A stretch of 64,000 nt of DNA, taken from contig QRFJ01002099.1 of NCBI GenBank assembly GCA_006176705.1, positions 62,001 through 126,000 on the forward strand, written 5' to 3'. How positions within the stretch are numbered: position 1 is the first letter of the stretch; every line of letters begins with the position of its first letter. The DNA comes from Cocos nucifera. Taxonomy: Eukaryota > Streptophyta > Magnoliopsida > Arecales > Arecaceae. The notes under the pieces are model-generated. The model did no database searches and was not told the DNA's origin. It was given only the letters and a program-made list of their open reading frames with translations. The translations under genes and the position numbers were made by a program. Positions 1-12,756 of the stretch are shown one piece after another.

Positions 1-94
1 TGTCCTAAACTTAGTAACTAGGTCTCTGCATCTAAGTCAAGTATGGAGGTTCACGTCAAATGGTAGAGAAAAGATCAGAATGCTCATCACATGT

Positions 95-133
<39 letters not shown>

Positions 134-487
134 GAAAGGTAGTGTGAAAGCTACCTTAATTCATGCACTTATCTTGGGGGTGTATAGAAAATTAGCCAAA
201 ATAGGTGATAACAGAAGATATATTTATCCTTTAAATTAATACCTAAATACTAAGTTAGACTTCATAAACACAAGTGTTGTAGATCTTTAGATAAATTCTA
301 AAGAAGTTTCTAATTAACCTGACTATAAAATTTACTTCTGAAACTCAATACTTAGTAATATTATCTAAACTTTTGAACTTTAATCCTAAAGCTATTTTTG
401 TGAAAGAGGAACTTAATGAAATATGGTGATTAATCAAAAACTAATATTACATTGCTAAGAAACTCGTAATGAGTAAGTTAGGAGATG
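1..487. other. Left edge, no gene recognised
   Basis: I see no coding frame or recognisable repeat boundary here apart from a GA microsatellite at 109-129. From about 180 the sequence becomes AT-rich and runs into the LTR-like repeat that starts near 488. Confidence 0.5.
109..129. repeat. (GA)n microsatellite
   Basis: A run of about ten AG/GA dinucleotides is read directly from the sequence. Confidence 0.95.
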
Positions 488-2071
488 TGATAAGTATCAC
501 AAATTTACTAATAAAAGTATTAATTTATTAATTAATTTTTATTAATATTTTAAAAATAATAAAAATAAAATAAATAATAATAATATAAAAATAAAATAAA
601 TAATTAATTAAATAAAAATAATTAATTAAATAAATTAAAAAAATAAAATATTAAATAGATATATTAAAAATAATAAAAAAATAAAATATTATCATCAATA
701 AAAAAAGCTTAATTTTTTGGTCATAACAAAATAAATTTGAAAAAAATCTAATTTAAAATGAATTTGATATTAAGTTTTAAAAAAAAATAAAAATAAAAAT
801 AAAAATCTAGCTCAACCGACTCAGCTAGCGCGCATTCTCTAGCCAGCGCATCCAAACGTGCTTAGCCAAGCCGCCCAACCGGCACACCACAAGCCAGCCC
901 AATGTTTGAAGCCAATTCGGAGCTGCTGATGTCAGTTTTATCGTGGCTCATCGTGAACCCTAAAGTGAGGGCAATTTGGTCATTTCCCATGAACACCGCA
1001 CACTGATTCATTGTGATCTACAATATGCCCAGTCCATGTGGTCTATATGCATAGTGTTTGTGCGATTGAACGATCTACATGGTTTGCGGTGAAGATCGGA
1101 CGGTGGGGTTCTTTCCTTCACTGATTTAGTTCTCAGCTTCCTTATAACACAATCTAATGGCAACGCTCATGCCAGGCAGCGATCCAATAGTCGAAATTAC
1201 TCTCGGTGGAGATCCAAACATCCAAATGCTATCTAATAGCAGAAAAATCTCCATCAGGAGCGATCCAATGGCCAAAATCGATTTCGACTTGATCTGGGCA
1301 TATTGATGTCCGTTTTTAGTATTTTTTGAAGCCTTGGATCACCATCTGATGGCCAGAACACACGAGAACTTTATAGAACCTCTAATCCAATGATTTTCTA
1401 CTATTTTTTTGATAAATATGGATCTATACTAAGGATTTAGTCCCACATTGCCTAATAACAAAGTTTCCAGTCCTCTAGTAGCTATAAAAAAACCCCAAGA
1501 CCCCAAAGTTGAGACATCTGATCCAGGAGAAGCCATGATAAAAGATGGAAGTCAGGCTTTGGCTAAAAGTTGCATCGAGATAGACGGTGTCGAGAAGAAG
1601 AGCCAGACTTCTACGCCATCTCCACGCCACTACTGATCTAAAGATTAAGATTTTTTTATTTTTATTTTTTTAATTATTATATTTAAATTTTGAGTTTTAA
1701 TTTTAATATAAAATTTAGTTTATTACTTTTTTAATTTTTGTTCTTTAATTTTTTGCTCTTTAAATTCTACTACTTTATTTTAATTACTCTTTAATTTCTT
1801 TGCAAGTAGATGCTAAGATCTAAATAGTAGATCTTAGTACCAAAATTTAATTTTTTTGCATCATTTAAATTCTACAACTTTATTTTTCAACTTGAATTTT
1901 AATTCCAAACTCTTTTTATTTTCTTTTCATAAAAAAAAATTAAAGATTTTAAAATAAAATCACTACCTTTGTGTGGATTCAACCCGACTCGCTATTATCT
2001 ATACACTTTAAATTATTTTTTAAAAAAAATTAAAATTAAATTAATAATTATGTATTTTAATGATGGTATCA
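488..2071 (-). repeat. Athila/Tat-like LTR copy Y1
   Basis: This stretch is the reverse complement of a repeat also present at 51094-52676, and is more distantly like 11288-12756 and 43597-45221. Shared marks are the TGATAAGTAT edge, the string GAGTCGGGTNGAATCCAC (seen here reversed at about 1970-1992) and the block around 1800-1850 with a repeated AGATCTTAG. A GAGTCGGG plus GAATCCACA string near an LTR start is common in plant Ty3/gypsy LTRs. No matching TSD is visible, so it may be a solo LTR that lost its duplication or a fragment. The short open frame at 1448-1636 lies inside the LTR and is not treated as a gene. Confidence 0.6.
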
Positions 2072-2180
2072 TAATCTATCTGCGCGCGTGACTGCCAACC
2101 CAAGCCTAGGCATGCACGTGCATGGGTGTGGCCCAGGCCCAGGCGGTCATGTGGATTCATTCGGACGTTCAGATGATAGC

Positions 2181-2247
2181 TGTAACACCCCACCTCAACT
2201 ACTAGGCAAGGCTACAATGGTTGAACTAGGCTTAATTATCATTTTAT
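2181..2247. repeat. Start of a gypsy-type LTR, split by element C
   Basis: The edge TGTAACACCCCACC is a common plant gypsy LTR start. The sequence breaks at 2247, where element C is inserted, and should continue at 8916. Confidence 0.45.
2243..2247. repeat. Target-site duplication of element C, left
   Basis: TTTAT stands immediately left of the LTR at 2248 and again immediately right of the other LTR at 8911-8915. Five base pairs is the usual copia TSD length. Confidence 0.85.
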
Positions 2248-4537
2248 TAAAGAAAAAAAAAATTTTGGATCAGATTCATTCAGATCTGATTGGATCAGGA
2301 GGGATATTTCAAAAAAAATTTCTCTGAGATTCTAATCAAATCTAAGACTCCTCATATCTGATCTTATTGATCTAATAATAAAAATAAAATAAAAGTAAAA
2401 ATTTAATTTAATTTAATTATATCTTTATTTTGGATAATTCAATTATTCTGTGATGATTCTGATGTTTGCCTGAGGTTCTGGATGTAGCCATGCAAGCGTC
2501 TGACCTCTACCAGTATCCACTCGGATAGGATCTGAAGATCTTCTTCTTCTCAATCAATCCTCCAAAAATCATATATAGATCTGATCTTGAAGGTCTTTAA
2601 AACTCCTTTTGAAAAACTATCATTGTCTCTTGCGATAGTGCTTCCTTCTTCCTTTCCTGGCGTCTTTCACTTGCGTCGATCGCACCTTATTCATGCCCAA
2701 AACCTCTTAAGCATGGAGAAGAGAGAGAGGACTAGAAGATGGTATGAAGAAGAAGGAAGAGAGGCTTTATGGCATGGGCTAAATACAGAAGCATTAAAAA
2801 CCTAGGCGCAGATAGGGTTTATATAGATCCTACTGCACCATGCAGTGCCATATCATCTCGATCAATCATGGATCTTTGAGCAATCAGATCTAAATCTGAT
2901 TGATGGAATGACATCATCTGATCTAATCAGATGAGTGACCCTCAAAACCCTCCTAAGGTGGCACCAAGATTGGGTCAAACAAGAGTTCTTGGTGCCACAG
3001 AGTTTAATTCCCTAAAGCAACCTTGGAGTCCCATCTATATAGGACTCCTCCTTTATCCTCATGGGATGCATGCCTCCCTAGGCATGTGCCCTCTTCCTAT
3101 CTGCATTTAGTAGGGGGACAAGACCCCAAGTACTCTCCTATAGGCGCATGACATATGGGCAGATGTCCAAGTATCTAGGATCAATATTTGACTTATGTCC
3201 GAAAATAGGAATTAGCAGGTGATCAAAAATGGCAGGTGTTGTCTTAAATTTATCTCATAAATTAAGATAATTTTTTTTTAATCTAGACGAACTTCAGTTA
3301 GACCAAGTAAAAATTTTTGAGTGAGTCTAAACATATTTGGCTCAGTCGAGACAAGCTTTAATGATTATTAACGGAGAATATTACGCTCAATCGTGTGCTA
3401 GCACAACTTTCTTGAGCCTAATTGAATCTTATTCAAATCAATTGAACTGAGTTAGTCCAATTGATGACATCCAGATCCAAATCCTTATTTGTATGACCCA
3501 GTTAGGTTCAATTTCATATGGTAATGGGATATGTCGCGATCTCTATCATCGACATCATCGAAATACCTTTTGATGGATCAAAACTTTTCTGATTCAGATA
3601 ACTAGTATGATCGATCATCCAAATCATTCTAATTGCTCCCAAAATCCATCAGTGACACCTAGCAGCATATGGTGGCAATCCATCAAAATAGAAAGCGAAC
3701 CTCTCGATGCAGTTACTTATGTGATTAGATTCCTCTATCTTGAGCCTCGACCAAATTAGGGTTAAGGTGATCTCATCAAATTCTAATATCCATCATATGA
3801 ATTAATCATTCGATTCAAATCTAATGTGAAAACCCTAATAGAAACTCTTTCTATTATTTCACTTTGCCATGGCCATGGACTTATGGACTTGATTCTCATG
3901 ATCATCATAGGGCTACTCTTCATCTATCGAGGTAGATAGATCTCCTATTGGTACAATCCAATTCCTACAATGAACATGCTATAGCCAACATACACCTCAG
4001 AATTTTGAATGGCTAGGAGACCGAGTTATGGTATAGTCAAACTATAACACCCTCAAGGTGAACTGCTGATGTACCTCAGATCAAAAAACAAGATACACCA
4101 CTATAGCTTTGAGCCAGTCATCGATGAGAAGGTAGACTTTCTCATGACTACTTGAGATGGTCACGCTCAGTGCCCTCATTCTCTAACGAGTACCTATACT
4201 CTCGCTCTAGTGTCTCTACACCATAGACTCAAGACTTATCTATCCTAAAAAAGCGATCGTACACCAATCTTTCAGATCAATTACCATCCTCATGATGATC
4301 CTATGGTCGGAAGCATTTTATGAGTTAATAATGAAAATTCATGTCTTAAATTTTCAACTCTTAGAAATATGAACTATCATTACCATTAACTTAATAGATG
4401 TATCACAGATACTTTCAAATATACACTATGATAGAAAATAACTTATTTTATTATTTATAGTTAAAATTATAATTTTATCCTTAGAAGTGTATTATAAGTA
4501 TCAGCCAATCTGAATTCTAGGACACCCATATCTAACA
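2248..4537 (-). repeat. Element C 3' LTR (left)
   Basis: This is the left LTR, ending on the plus strand in ATCTAACA, the complement of a TGTTAGAT start. It aligns along its length with the right LTR at 6608-8910. The two differ at many positions and by small indels, so the insertion is older than the array at 18930. Confidence 0.9.
2818..2825 (-). promoter_or_regulatory. Possible TATA box in element C left LTR
   Basis: TATATAAA is read on the minus strand. The same site is found in the right LTR, and it sits where the array LTRs carry TATAAATAAG. This is a plausible promoter core for minus-strand transcription, called on motif and position only. Confidence 0.5.
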
Positions 4538-4587
4538 AACTCCTACTTGACCTAAAGCCAATTGGCTATAAATCTAAGTCCCATCTT

Positions 4588-5622
4588 CTAAAGGTGGGCT
4601 TTGATCTTCTGCTGGTCCAATGGCTTTATAAGTGGGTCTGCCGTATTATCTACGGAGTCGACTCTCTTGACCTCGATGTAACCTTTCTCGAGATAATCAT
4701 GGATGAGGTGGTATCGCCGCTCGATGTGCTTGGATTTCTGATGAGACCTCGGCTCCTTAGCAAGGGCTATGGCATCATTATTATTGCAATACAGAGAAAT
4801 GGCATTCGATGGCATCACTCCAATCTCTACAATGAACTTCTTATACCAAAATGCCTTCTTCGTAGCTTCTGATGCAGCGATGTACTTTACTTCCATGGTG
4901 GAATCTATTATCACTGTCTGCTTGAAATTCTTCCAACTAACGATACCACCATTATACACAAATAGATTTCCAGATGTTGACTTTCGATCATCTATATCAG
5001 ACATAAAATTCGAGTCTGTATACCTCTGGACTTGGAGTTCTCCATTATCAAAAATCAACAACATATCCTTAGTTCTTCTCAAGTACTTAAGGATACATTT
5101 CATAGAAGTCTAATATTCTTCATCTGGATTCAACTGATATCTGCTCGTGACACTCACAGCATAGGCTACATCAGGTCATGTACATAACACGGCATACATA
5201 AGGCTCCCTATTACTGAAGCATAAGGGATCTTGCTCATGCGTTCAATCGCCTTAGTTGTGTTGGGATACATTTTCTTGGAGAGATGAATGCCATGTCTGA
5301 AAGGTACCAATTCCTTCTTGAAGTTTTTTATGCTGAACCTCTTTAGCACTTCCTCTATGTACATCTTCTGTGAAAGACCTAGCATCCTATTCGGACTATC
5401 TCTATATATCTTAATTTCTAGAATGAAGGATGTTTCTCCTAGATATTTTATGAAGAATTCTTTAGATAACCATATTTTAATGGTGGTCAATATGGAAATA
5501 TCATTTTCAATAAGAAGGATATCATCCACGCACAGTACGAGATAGATAATAGCGCTCCCACTGATCTTTTTGAAAATACATGGTTTCTTCTCGTTCTTGA
5601 TGAAATCAAATAATTTGATCAC
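4588..5622 (-). pseudogene. Copia RT C-terminal part and RNase H relic
   Basis: This is the remains of the copia polyprotein. From 5622 to 5176 the minus strand reads the C-terminal part of reverse transcriptase, including a degenerate catalytic box (CVDDILLIEND, where the related copies have YVDDILLIGND) and the motif IGSLMYA. It ends in a stop exactly where the related copy at 21668-22951 keeps an arginine codon (CGA to TGA). From 5103 to 4588 it reads RNase H with DSNFMSDIDDRKSTSG and HIERRYHLIHDYLEKGY. The upstream half of RT, integrase, protease and Gag are absent. It would have copied and matured element RNA into DNA; it is non-functional now. Confidence 0.88.
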
Positions 5623-6592
5623 TCATATGACTCGACGTTGATCCAAACTTAATCCTATTAGACTGATCAATTTAAGCACTCTTGATCCCACCTAACCAAC
5701 TCTAGAATCGATTTGATCAACCACTAGACCTAATTGAGCTACCCAAGCCCGAACCCAATTTTATGAATATATCTTAGATCTAAAAATTCTTAATTTTAGA
5801 TCTAATATATTTCATAATCTTAATTCTTAATTAAGTTTAGGATTCATAAACAAAATATGTATATAAAATTCTAGGATTTTAGGATCTAGAATTTTGCAGA
5901 AAATAAGTTTTTTATTTCTGATTAAGGACGAACGTGCAGCATCCCTATACACCATAAGAATATCCCATCGAATGGAAGGAGAGGGCCTTTAAACCCTACT
6001 TCATTCTTATGACTGGACGGCCAAGGGGCACGCCTTAATCAGAAACATGATAAATCTACAAAACTAGTTAGATCTACATCATATATCACATATATAATTG
6101 ATCTAACTAAAAATATGTTTTGCATACATCTCATATATCATATCATATACATTTTCAGATCTAAATTATCTCATAAATATCTAAAAAATAAGATTTAAAT
6201 TTGATCATATCAAATTAAAATTTATTCTAGATAATTTTATAGAACTATTCTACAACTAGTCTAAACATGCATCTATCATATCTCATATGAATAAATTAAA
6301 TAAATTTATTTTTTATTTTTTAGATCTAATTATAATATTTATAATATTAAAAAATAATAAATAAATAGATCTAAAAATTATAATTAATTAAATTAAAATT
6401 ATAATTATGCTAGACTATACATAGAATAATTCTATTCCTAGTCTAGTTATGCATCTCATACATCTTAGATCTAGATTATTTAATTTTTAAGTTTTTGATC
6501 TTAGATCTAATTATATCTAATGTGACATCTAAAATTATCTAATTATTAAATTAAAAATAAATTAAAATTAGATCTAATAAATTATGGAATCT
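5623..6592 (-). other. Element C 5' leader
   Basis: This is non-coding leader between the deletion junction and the primer-binding site. It matches the leader of array copy 1 from about 26060 to 27046 and is AT-rich toward the LTR. Confidence 0.75.
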
Positions 6593-6605
6593 GGCTCTAA
6601 TACCA
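6593..6605 (-). promoter_or_regulatory. Primer-binding site, initiator tRNA-Met type
   Basis: The minus strand reads TGGTATTAGAGCC, one mismatch from TGGTATCAGAGCC, the site that pairs with the 3' end of initiator tRNA-Met. It lies two bases from the LTR edge. Confidence 0.85.
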
Positions 6606-6607
6606 AT

Positions 6608-8910
6608 TGAAGAAAAAAATATGTTTTTCAGATCAGGTTCATTCAGATCTGATTGGATCATGAGGGATATTTTAAAAAAAAAAATTTCTAAGATCCTAAT
6701 TAGATCTGAGACTCCTCAGATATGATATTATTGATTTGATAATAAAAATAAAAATTAAATTAAATTTAAAATTAATTTAATTATATCTTTATTTTGGATA
6801 ATCCAATTATCCTATGATGATTTCGATGTTTGCCTGAGGTTCTGCATGTAGCCATGCAAGTGCCTGGCCTCTACCGATATCCACTCAGACAAGATCTGAA
6901 GATCTTCTTCTTCTCAATTAATCCTCTAAAAATTAGATATAGATTTGATCTTGAAGATCTTCAAAACTCCTTTTGAAGAACCATCGTTGTCTCTTGTAGC
7001 AGTGCTGCCTTCTTTCTTTTCTGGCACCTTTTACTTACTTGGATCGCACCTTATTCATGCCCAAAACTCCTTAGACATGGAGAGGAGAGAGAGAACCAGA
7101 GGGTGGCATGGAGAAGGAAGGAGAGAGGTTTTGTGGCATGGGCTAAAGGCAGCAGCATTAAAAATCTAGATGCAGACAAGGTTTATATAAACTCTGTTGC
7201 GCCATGCAATGCCACATCATCCCGGCCAATCATGGCCCTTTAAGCAATCAAATCTAAAATTGATTGATGGAATGACATCATCTGATCTAATCAGATGAGA
7301 GACCCTCAAAACCCTCCTAAGGTGGCACCAAGACTGGGTGAAATAAGAGTTCTTGGCACCACAGAGTTTAATCCCCTAAAGCAACCCTGGAGTCCCATCT
7401 GTATGGGACTCCTGATGGGACTCCTCCTTTATCCTCATGAGGTGCATGCCTCCCTAGGCATGCACCCTCTTCCTATCTATATTTAGTAGGGGGACAAGGC
7501 TCCAGGTACTCACCTATAGGCGCATGATCATGGGCAGATATCCAAGTATCCAGGGTCAACATTTGACCAATGTCTGAAAATAGGAATTAGCAGGTAATCG
7601 AAAATGGTAGGTGTTGTCTTAAATTTATCTCATAAATTAAGATAATTCTTTTCTGATCCAGACAAGCTCCAGTCAAACCAAGTAAAGATTTCTAAGTGAG
7701 CCTAAACACATTTGACTCAATCGAGACAAACTTTAATGATTATTAAAAGAGAACATTAAGCTCAATCATGTGCTAGCATAATTTTTTTGAACCTAATTGA
7801 ATCTTATTCAAATCAATTAAACTAGATTAGTCTAATTGATGACATCTATATCCAAATCCTTGTTTGTGTGATCAGTTAGGTTCAATTCTGTATGGTAATG
7901 GGATATGTCGCAATCTCTATCATCGACATCATCAAAACACCTTCCGATGGATCAAAACTTTGTTGATTCAAATAACTAGTATGATCGGTCATCCAAATCA
8001 TTCTAATTGCTCCCAAAATCTATAGTGACATCTAGCAGCATATGATGGCAACCCATCAGAACTAAGAGCGAATCTCTTGATGCAATTACCTATGTGATTA
8101 AGTTCCTCTATCTTGAGCTCCGATCGGATTAGGGTTAAGGTGATCTCATCAAATCTTAATATCCATCATATGAATTAATCATTCAATTCAAGTCCAATGT
8201 GAAAATCTCAATAGAAACTCTTTCTATTATTTCACTCTGCCATGGCCATGGGCTTATGGACTTGATTCTCATAATCATCATAGGGCTGCTCCTCATCTAC
8301 CAAGGTAGATAGATCTCCTATTGGTGCAATCCAATTCCTACAATGAACATGCTATAGCCAATATATACCTCAGAATTTTGAATGACTAGGAGATCGAGTT
8401 ATGGTGTAGTCAAACTATAACACCCTCAAGATGAACTGTCGATGCACCTTAGGTCAAAGAACCAGACACACCACTGTAGCTTCGAGCCAGTCATCAACGA
8501 GAAGATAGACTTTCTCATGACTGCTCGAGGTGGTCACGCTCAGTGTCCTCGTTCTCTAATGAGTGCCTATACTCTCGCTTCGATATCTCTACATCGTAGA
8601 CTCAAGATTCATCTATCCTAAAAAAGCGATCGTACACCAACCTTCTGGATCAATCACCATCCTCATGATGATCCTATGGTCGAAAATATTTTATGAGTTA
8701 ATAATGAAACTTCATGTCTTAAATTTTTAACTCTTAAAAATATGAACTATCATTACCATTAACTCAAGGGATGTATCACTGACACTTTCAAATATACACT
8801 ATGATAGAAAATAATCTATTTTATTATTTATGATCAAAATTATAATTTTACCCTTAGAAGTGTATTACAAGTGTCAACCAATCTGACTTCTAGGGCACAC
8901 ATATCTAACA
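6608..8910 (-). repeat. Element C 5' LTR (right)
   Basis: The right LTR has plus-strand edges TGAAG and ATCTAACA, about 2.3 kb apart. It pairs with 2248-4537. The short plus-strand open frames inside both LTRs (2587-2805, 6945-7169) are matching LTR sequence, not genes. Confidence 0.92.
7192..7199 (-). promoter_or_regulatory. Possible TATA box in element C 5' LTR
   Basis: TATATAAA lies on the minus strand, about 1.7 kb into the LTR counted from its 5' edge at 8910, matching the site at 2818 in the other LTR. Confidence 0.5.
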
Positions 8911-8915
8911 TTTAT
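8911..8915. repeat. Target-site duplication of element C, right
   Basis: TTTAT matches 2243-2247. Confidence 0.85.
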
Positions 8916-9295
8916 CCCATGATTCACAAAGTATCATTAAACTCAACTCAACTACTAACAACCCGCTCTAAAAAAAAAATAATTCAATTTATACTTCTAG
9001 TAATCAACTCAAGCTTTTTAGATAATTCTTGAATTATCCAAAAAAAAACACAAGGTGCTATGTATCATACTAACTTTTGTTTATATAGTTCTAGCAAAAT
9101 ATATATAATATTCCTTCTAAGTATACATTTTCAATACATATGACATACCAAGATGGTTCTCTCTTTTTCAGTTTAGTTTATACAACTCATACAAATTTAT
9201 ATAAGCATCCCCAAAGACCCATCTTTCAAAAAGAAGCTAACATGGCCAACCTTCTATAGTGTAAATGCTAATAGGGATGCACAAGATGCAAGTAC
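8916..9295. other. Continuation of the element C host repeat
   Basis: This AT-rich sequence should be the other part of the TGTAACACC-type LTR that begins at 2181, since element C's TSD shows the two sides were once joined. There is no coding signal. Confidence 0.4.
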
Positions 9296-11287
9296 TGTTG
9301 GGTTTGATTGATATGGCGGAAGCAATTGATTTCAAAATATTGATCTATCAAATCCTAAATCCTTGGACTGGCCTTGATGATTTTCAATCATATACATATA
9401 TAATATAATATAAGGTAACATACTCTTATATATTTAATTTGGTGATGATATATTTCCATGAGGTGCCCATGTGTTCACCCTCTAACAGTAATCTACATGA
9501 AAATTGGGTTCGAGAGCAATCATTCTTGAATCCTTGCTTGCTGAATTCTGAACTAGAATTACTTGGCCTTCCTCCTTCTTCTCTCTTATTTATTCTTCCT
9601 TATATTCTCTCTTAGCTCTCTTAAATAATCTTTTTAATCTTTGTCTTAATTAAGACTCCTTGTATTGGATAAGACCTTGTCTAAAGGAATACTCCTTGTC
9701 TTACCAATACCTTATCTAAAAGAAAGGAAGGAAGAAAATTAAGACAAGCTTTTAAATTGGAAAACCCAACACCTTCCATCCAAGACTTATTTATAGTTTC
9801 ATATGGGGTGCCAACATCCATTTCCAAGCTCTTATCAGTCATCCAAATGATTTACCAAGCGGCTAGATAAGTCTCTTGATGTAGGAGTTTTCGAGGCACA
9901 TAAAAACTAATTTTTGCCTCTGGAATATCGTATATACATCATTCCCTCATTAATTCTAAATTTTTTTTGATTTATTTTAAATTTATTTAAATTTCCTTCT
10001 GATATAACATGGATAAAGGAGAGAGAGAGTCCCAAATATAGTGCCAACTAGAGTGCCTTCAAACAAAAGGACTCTTAGCGCCTTTAATATTAAACTATGC
10101 GACTCTTTGCATAGTTTTCCAAGAGAAATACTTCTTGTGCCCACCATCTTTGACCAATCAAAGATGGTAGGCATCAACATGGAGAGAGAGTCCCAGGAGG
10201 TGTCTCACTGGTCAATGCCCCCTTGGAGAAGGACTTTTAGTCCTTATGTGCACCAAATAATTTCCCATACCACATTATGTGGCATCATGAAGAAGGGTGG
10301 TATTTGAGGCGCCTTGAACTCTTCCTAATAAGTCCAAATCAAGGCTACATGGCACCCATCTAATGGGTAACCCTTTTAGCCAAACCATATTTTAAAATAA
10401 ATTAAAATTGGTTAACCAAAAAGCAAGGATTCAAGCCAAAATTGATTTGGCAAGGAACTAGGTTAGCCAACATGTGCTAGCATATTAATTAGCCATCTAA
10501 TTAGGATCCAATGATCTTAAAATTAATTCTTGATCAATTTTTTTATGTGTGTGATCTATTGAGCTCCACATCTAGCCAGCAGTAGGCTTGGGTGCATTTT
10601 AATCTAATTCGATTAGACTCAATCTCAATCAATTAGGGTTAATGCCAACCCAATTTCACCAATTAGAAGAACTATCTAGTTAAGGATCAAATTAATCTTA
10701 TTAATTTAATTAAATTCATAAATTAAAATTAATGTCTAGCAACATATCATGACTACCTAGAAGATATAGAATTTGGTGAAAATGTCAAATATATCCTTTA
10801 GTGGCAAGTAGTCATGCAATTCAATACCTCGATCATCCTGCATTCTAAATACGTATATGAGTATGGATAAATATCAAACTTAAACATATATGCATGTTGA
10901 TTCTCCATTAATTAATGATAACTCTAATGAATGATTAGAAGTTCTATCTAATTTTCATTCTACTTTGGCCAAAGTGTTACTGAGTTATCAATAGATAAGA
11001 ATACATAGGATAACATCTCCTCTTACTAGGAGTAATTGATTTTTTGTTGACCTACTCACAATCTTCATACACACTTGACCATATCCAGAACATCTGTTCA
11101 TGACTTAATATCATGATTGAGTATGAACCAAAAAAATAGGCTTATGTGTATAAGGTACCATGGTGGTCTCAGGTCTAAGGATCACTTGCATAATTTTCAC
11201 TTAGAGAACCATCTTTTGACATACAAGTAAGGTTCTATAAGATATTCTCTTTAGCAAGTCTATTCAATGAACTCATTCCTTGATGAG
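9296..11287 (-). repeat. Truncated copia-like LTR
   Basis: It opens TGTTGGGTTTGATTGATATGG and soon reads GGCGGAAGCAATTG, comparable to the GCGGAAGGTTCTGG just inside the array LTRs. Later blocks (CTAGCAACATATCATG, GTCTCAGGTCTAAGGATCAC) also run parallel to the array LTRs. It is a related but distinct copia LTR, cut off at 11287 where the Athila/Tat-like LTR begins. The overlapping open frames at 9983-10307 on opposite strands are not supported as genes. Confidence 0.5.
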
Positions 11288-12756
11288 TGACTGCTTGTCG
11301 TTATAGCATCAAATAAAAATTAGACCCAATTTTACTATTAAGTAGGATAGTCGGTGAGTCGGGTATCAATTTCCTCGAAGATTGAAGGCTGAGTTGCATT
11401 CAATTTAATTAAAAAAATAAATTTTAAATTAATTTTTGAAAATAAAAATTTAAAGAAATATATTAAAAAAAATTAATTTTAGTTTAGTAAATAAAAATAA
11501 AAGAAAATAAATAATAATAAAATGGGGTTTGAAGTATCAGTTAAAAATATTCTGAAATTTTGAATTCATCTCTAGCAGGGTTGTGATAATTCTTTTTAAT
11601 ACAAGAATTTAATATTTTTAAGAATTTAGTTATGATTATAATCTTTTTTTAGCATAAACCATATCTCCTGATCACGATCCATCTCAATAGAATCATAAAT
11701 TATTTAATACTTTAATTTTTAAAAATTGATAATATAATTTTTAATGATTCTCTTTAATATAAACTATTAAATTGAGCATGGACCGTATCTTTCAATCATA
11801 ATTCATCTTCATAAATATAGTCTATTTAGATATTAATTAATAATAAATATATTAATATAAAATATTCTATATGGAGGATAAAATTTAGAATTAAATAGAA
11901 GAATAATTTATTTATTATATAAAAAAAATAAAAAAAATAAAAAAAATTATATTTAGAAGATTTTATTTATATTTTAGAATTTTGATCTTTAGTTTTTTCA
12001 TAATTTAGATTTTTTTAGATGAAAAATGAAGGAAGAGAAAAAAATTAAAAAAATATAAAAAAAAAGAGAAGTAAGGGAGAGGAAGCCGACGGGTGAAAGA
12101 AGAGGCCTGGGAGGCCGTGAAGGCCGCTGGCTGTGTTCGTTTGGAAGAAATGTCACGGCTTTTTATAGAGTGGGAGTGGGCGAAGAAGTGGAGTTCGTTT
12201 GAGAGATAGAGTGTGCTGGTTTAATTGAAAATTAATTAGAGAGGGGCCACGTGAATTCAGACTGGGAGAGGAAAACGGCTGAGATAAAATTATGGTGGAA
12301 GGGGAAGTGGCGGAAGTTTAGTTAGGATTTGAGGGAAAGATGTTAGGAGGTAGGGGTCCACATAAAGAATTTTAGAGTTGGAATCTCGTGGGACTTTGGG
12401 AAGAGAATTTACTGCGGCCACGTGAATTAAGAAGGGAGGAGTCGGCGGTTTAGCGTGGAGGACCTTTGATTGGTGAGAGGTTCTGGTAAGAATTAATTAC
12501 CGGATGACGGCCACATGAAATTTAATGTGAGAAAGGAAGGTGGAACAAGTGGACCTTAATAGAGAGAGAGAGAGAGAGAGAGTCCTGGGGTTCTGAGTTT
12601 TGATGCCCCATTGCCACGTGAAATATCCGTCCATGGACCGCGATGTTTCCTCGCATCAGTCAGCCGTTTTTGATCTGTACGATTAAATTTTTGAAATAAA
12701 TATTAATTAATATTTAATTTAATATTATTATTTATTAATTTATAGTAATTATTATA
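11288..12756 (-). repeat. Athila/Tat-like 3' LTR (left copy)
   Basis: The sequence from TGACTGCTTGTCGTTATAGC to about 12756 recurs at 43597-45221 and, diverged, at 51094-52676 and (reversed) 488-2071. It carries the GTGAGTCGGG string near its start. The right edge is approximate. I treat it as the 3' LTR because decayed coding sequence on the minus strand lies to its right. Confidence 0.6.
12561..12581. repeat. (GA)n microsatellite
   Basis: A perfect AG dinucleotide run inside the LTR, read directly. Confidence 0.95.

Larger units (their letters stand above)
2248..8910 (-). mobile_element. Ty1/copia element C, internally deleted
   Basis: This is an LTR retrotransposon on the minus strand. 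It has two LTRs of about 2.29 and 2.30 kb, a primer-binding site matching initiator tRNA-Met next to the right-hand (5') LTR, and a 5-bp TSD. It belongs to the same family as the array at 18930-37372 but is more diverged. The 2.07-kb internal part keeps only the RNase H and C-terminal reverse transcriptase region plus the leader. Gag, protease, integrase and most of RT are missing, apparently lost in one deletion at about 5615-5620. It cannot encode its own transposition. The left LTR edge reads TA where TG is expected. Confidence 0.92.

Noticed and set aside
2088..2327. 79-codon frame at 2088
   Set aside because: It crosses the LTR boundary at 2248 and the TSD, so it is a chance frame across a transposon junction.
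4594..5545. Plus-strand frames over the copia RNase H and RT in element C, and the like at 21126-22790 and 29136-30861
   Set aside because: They are antisense shadows of clearly recognisable minus-strand copia domains.
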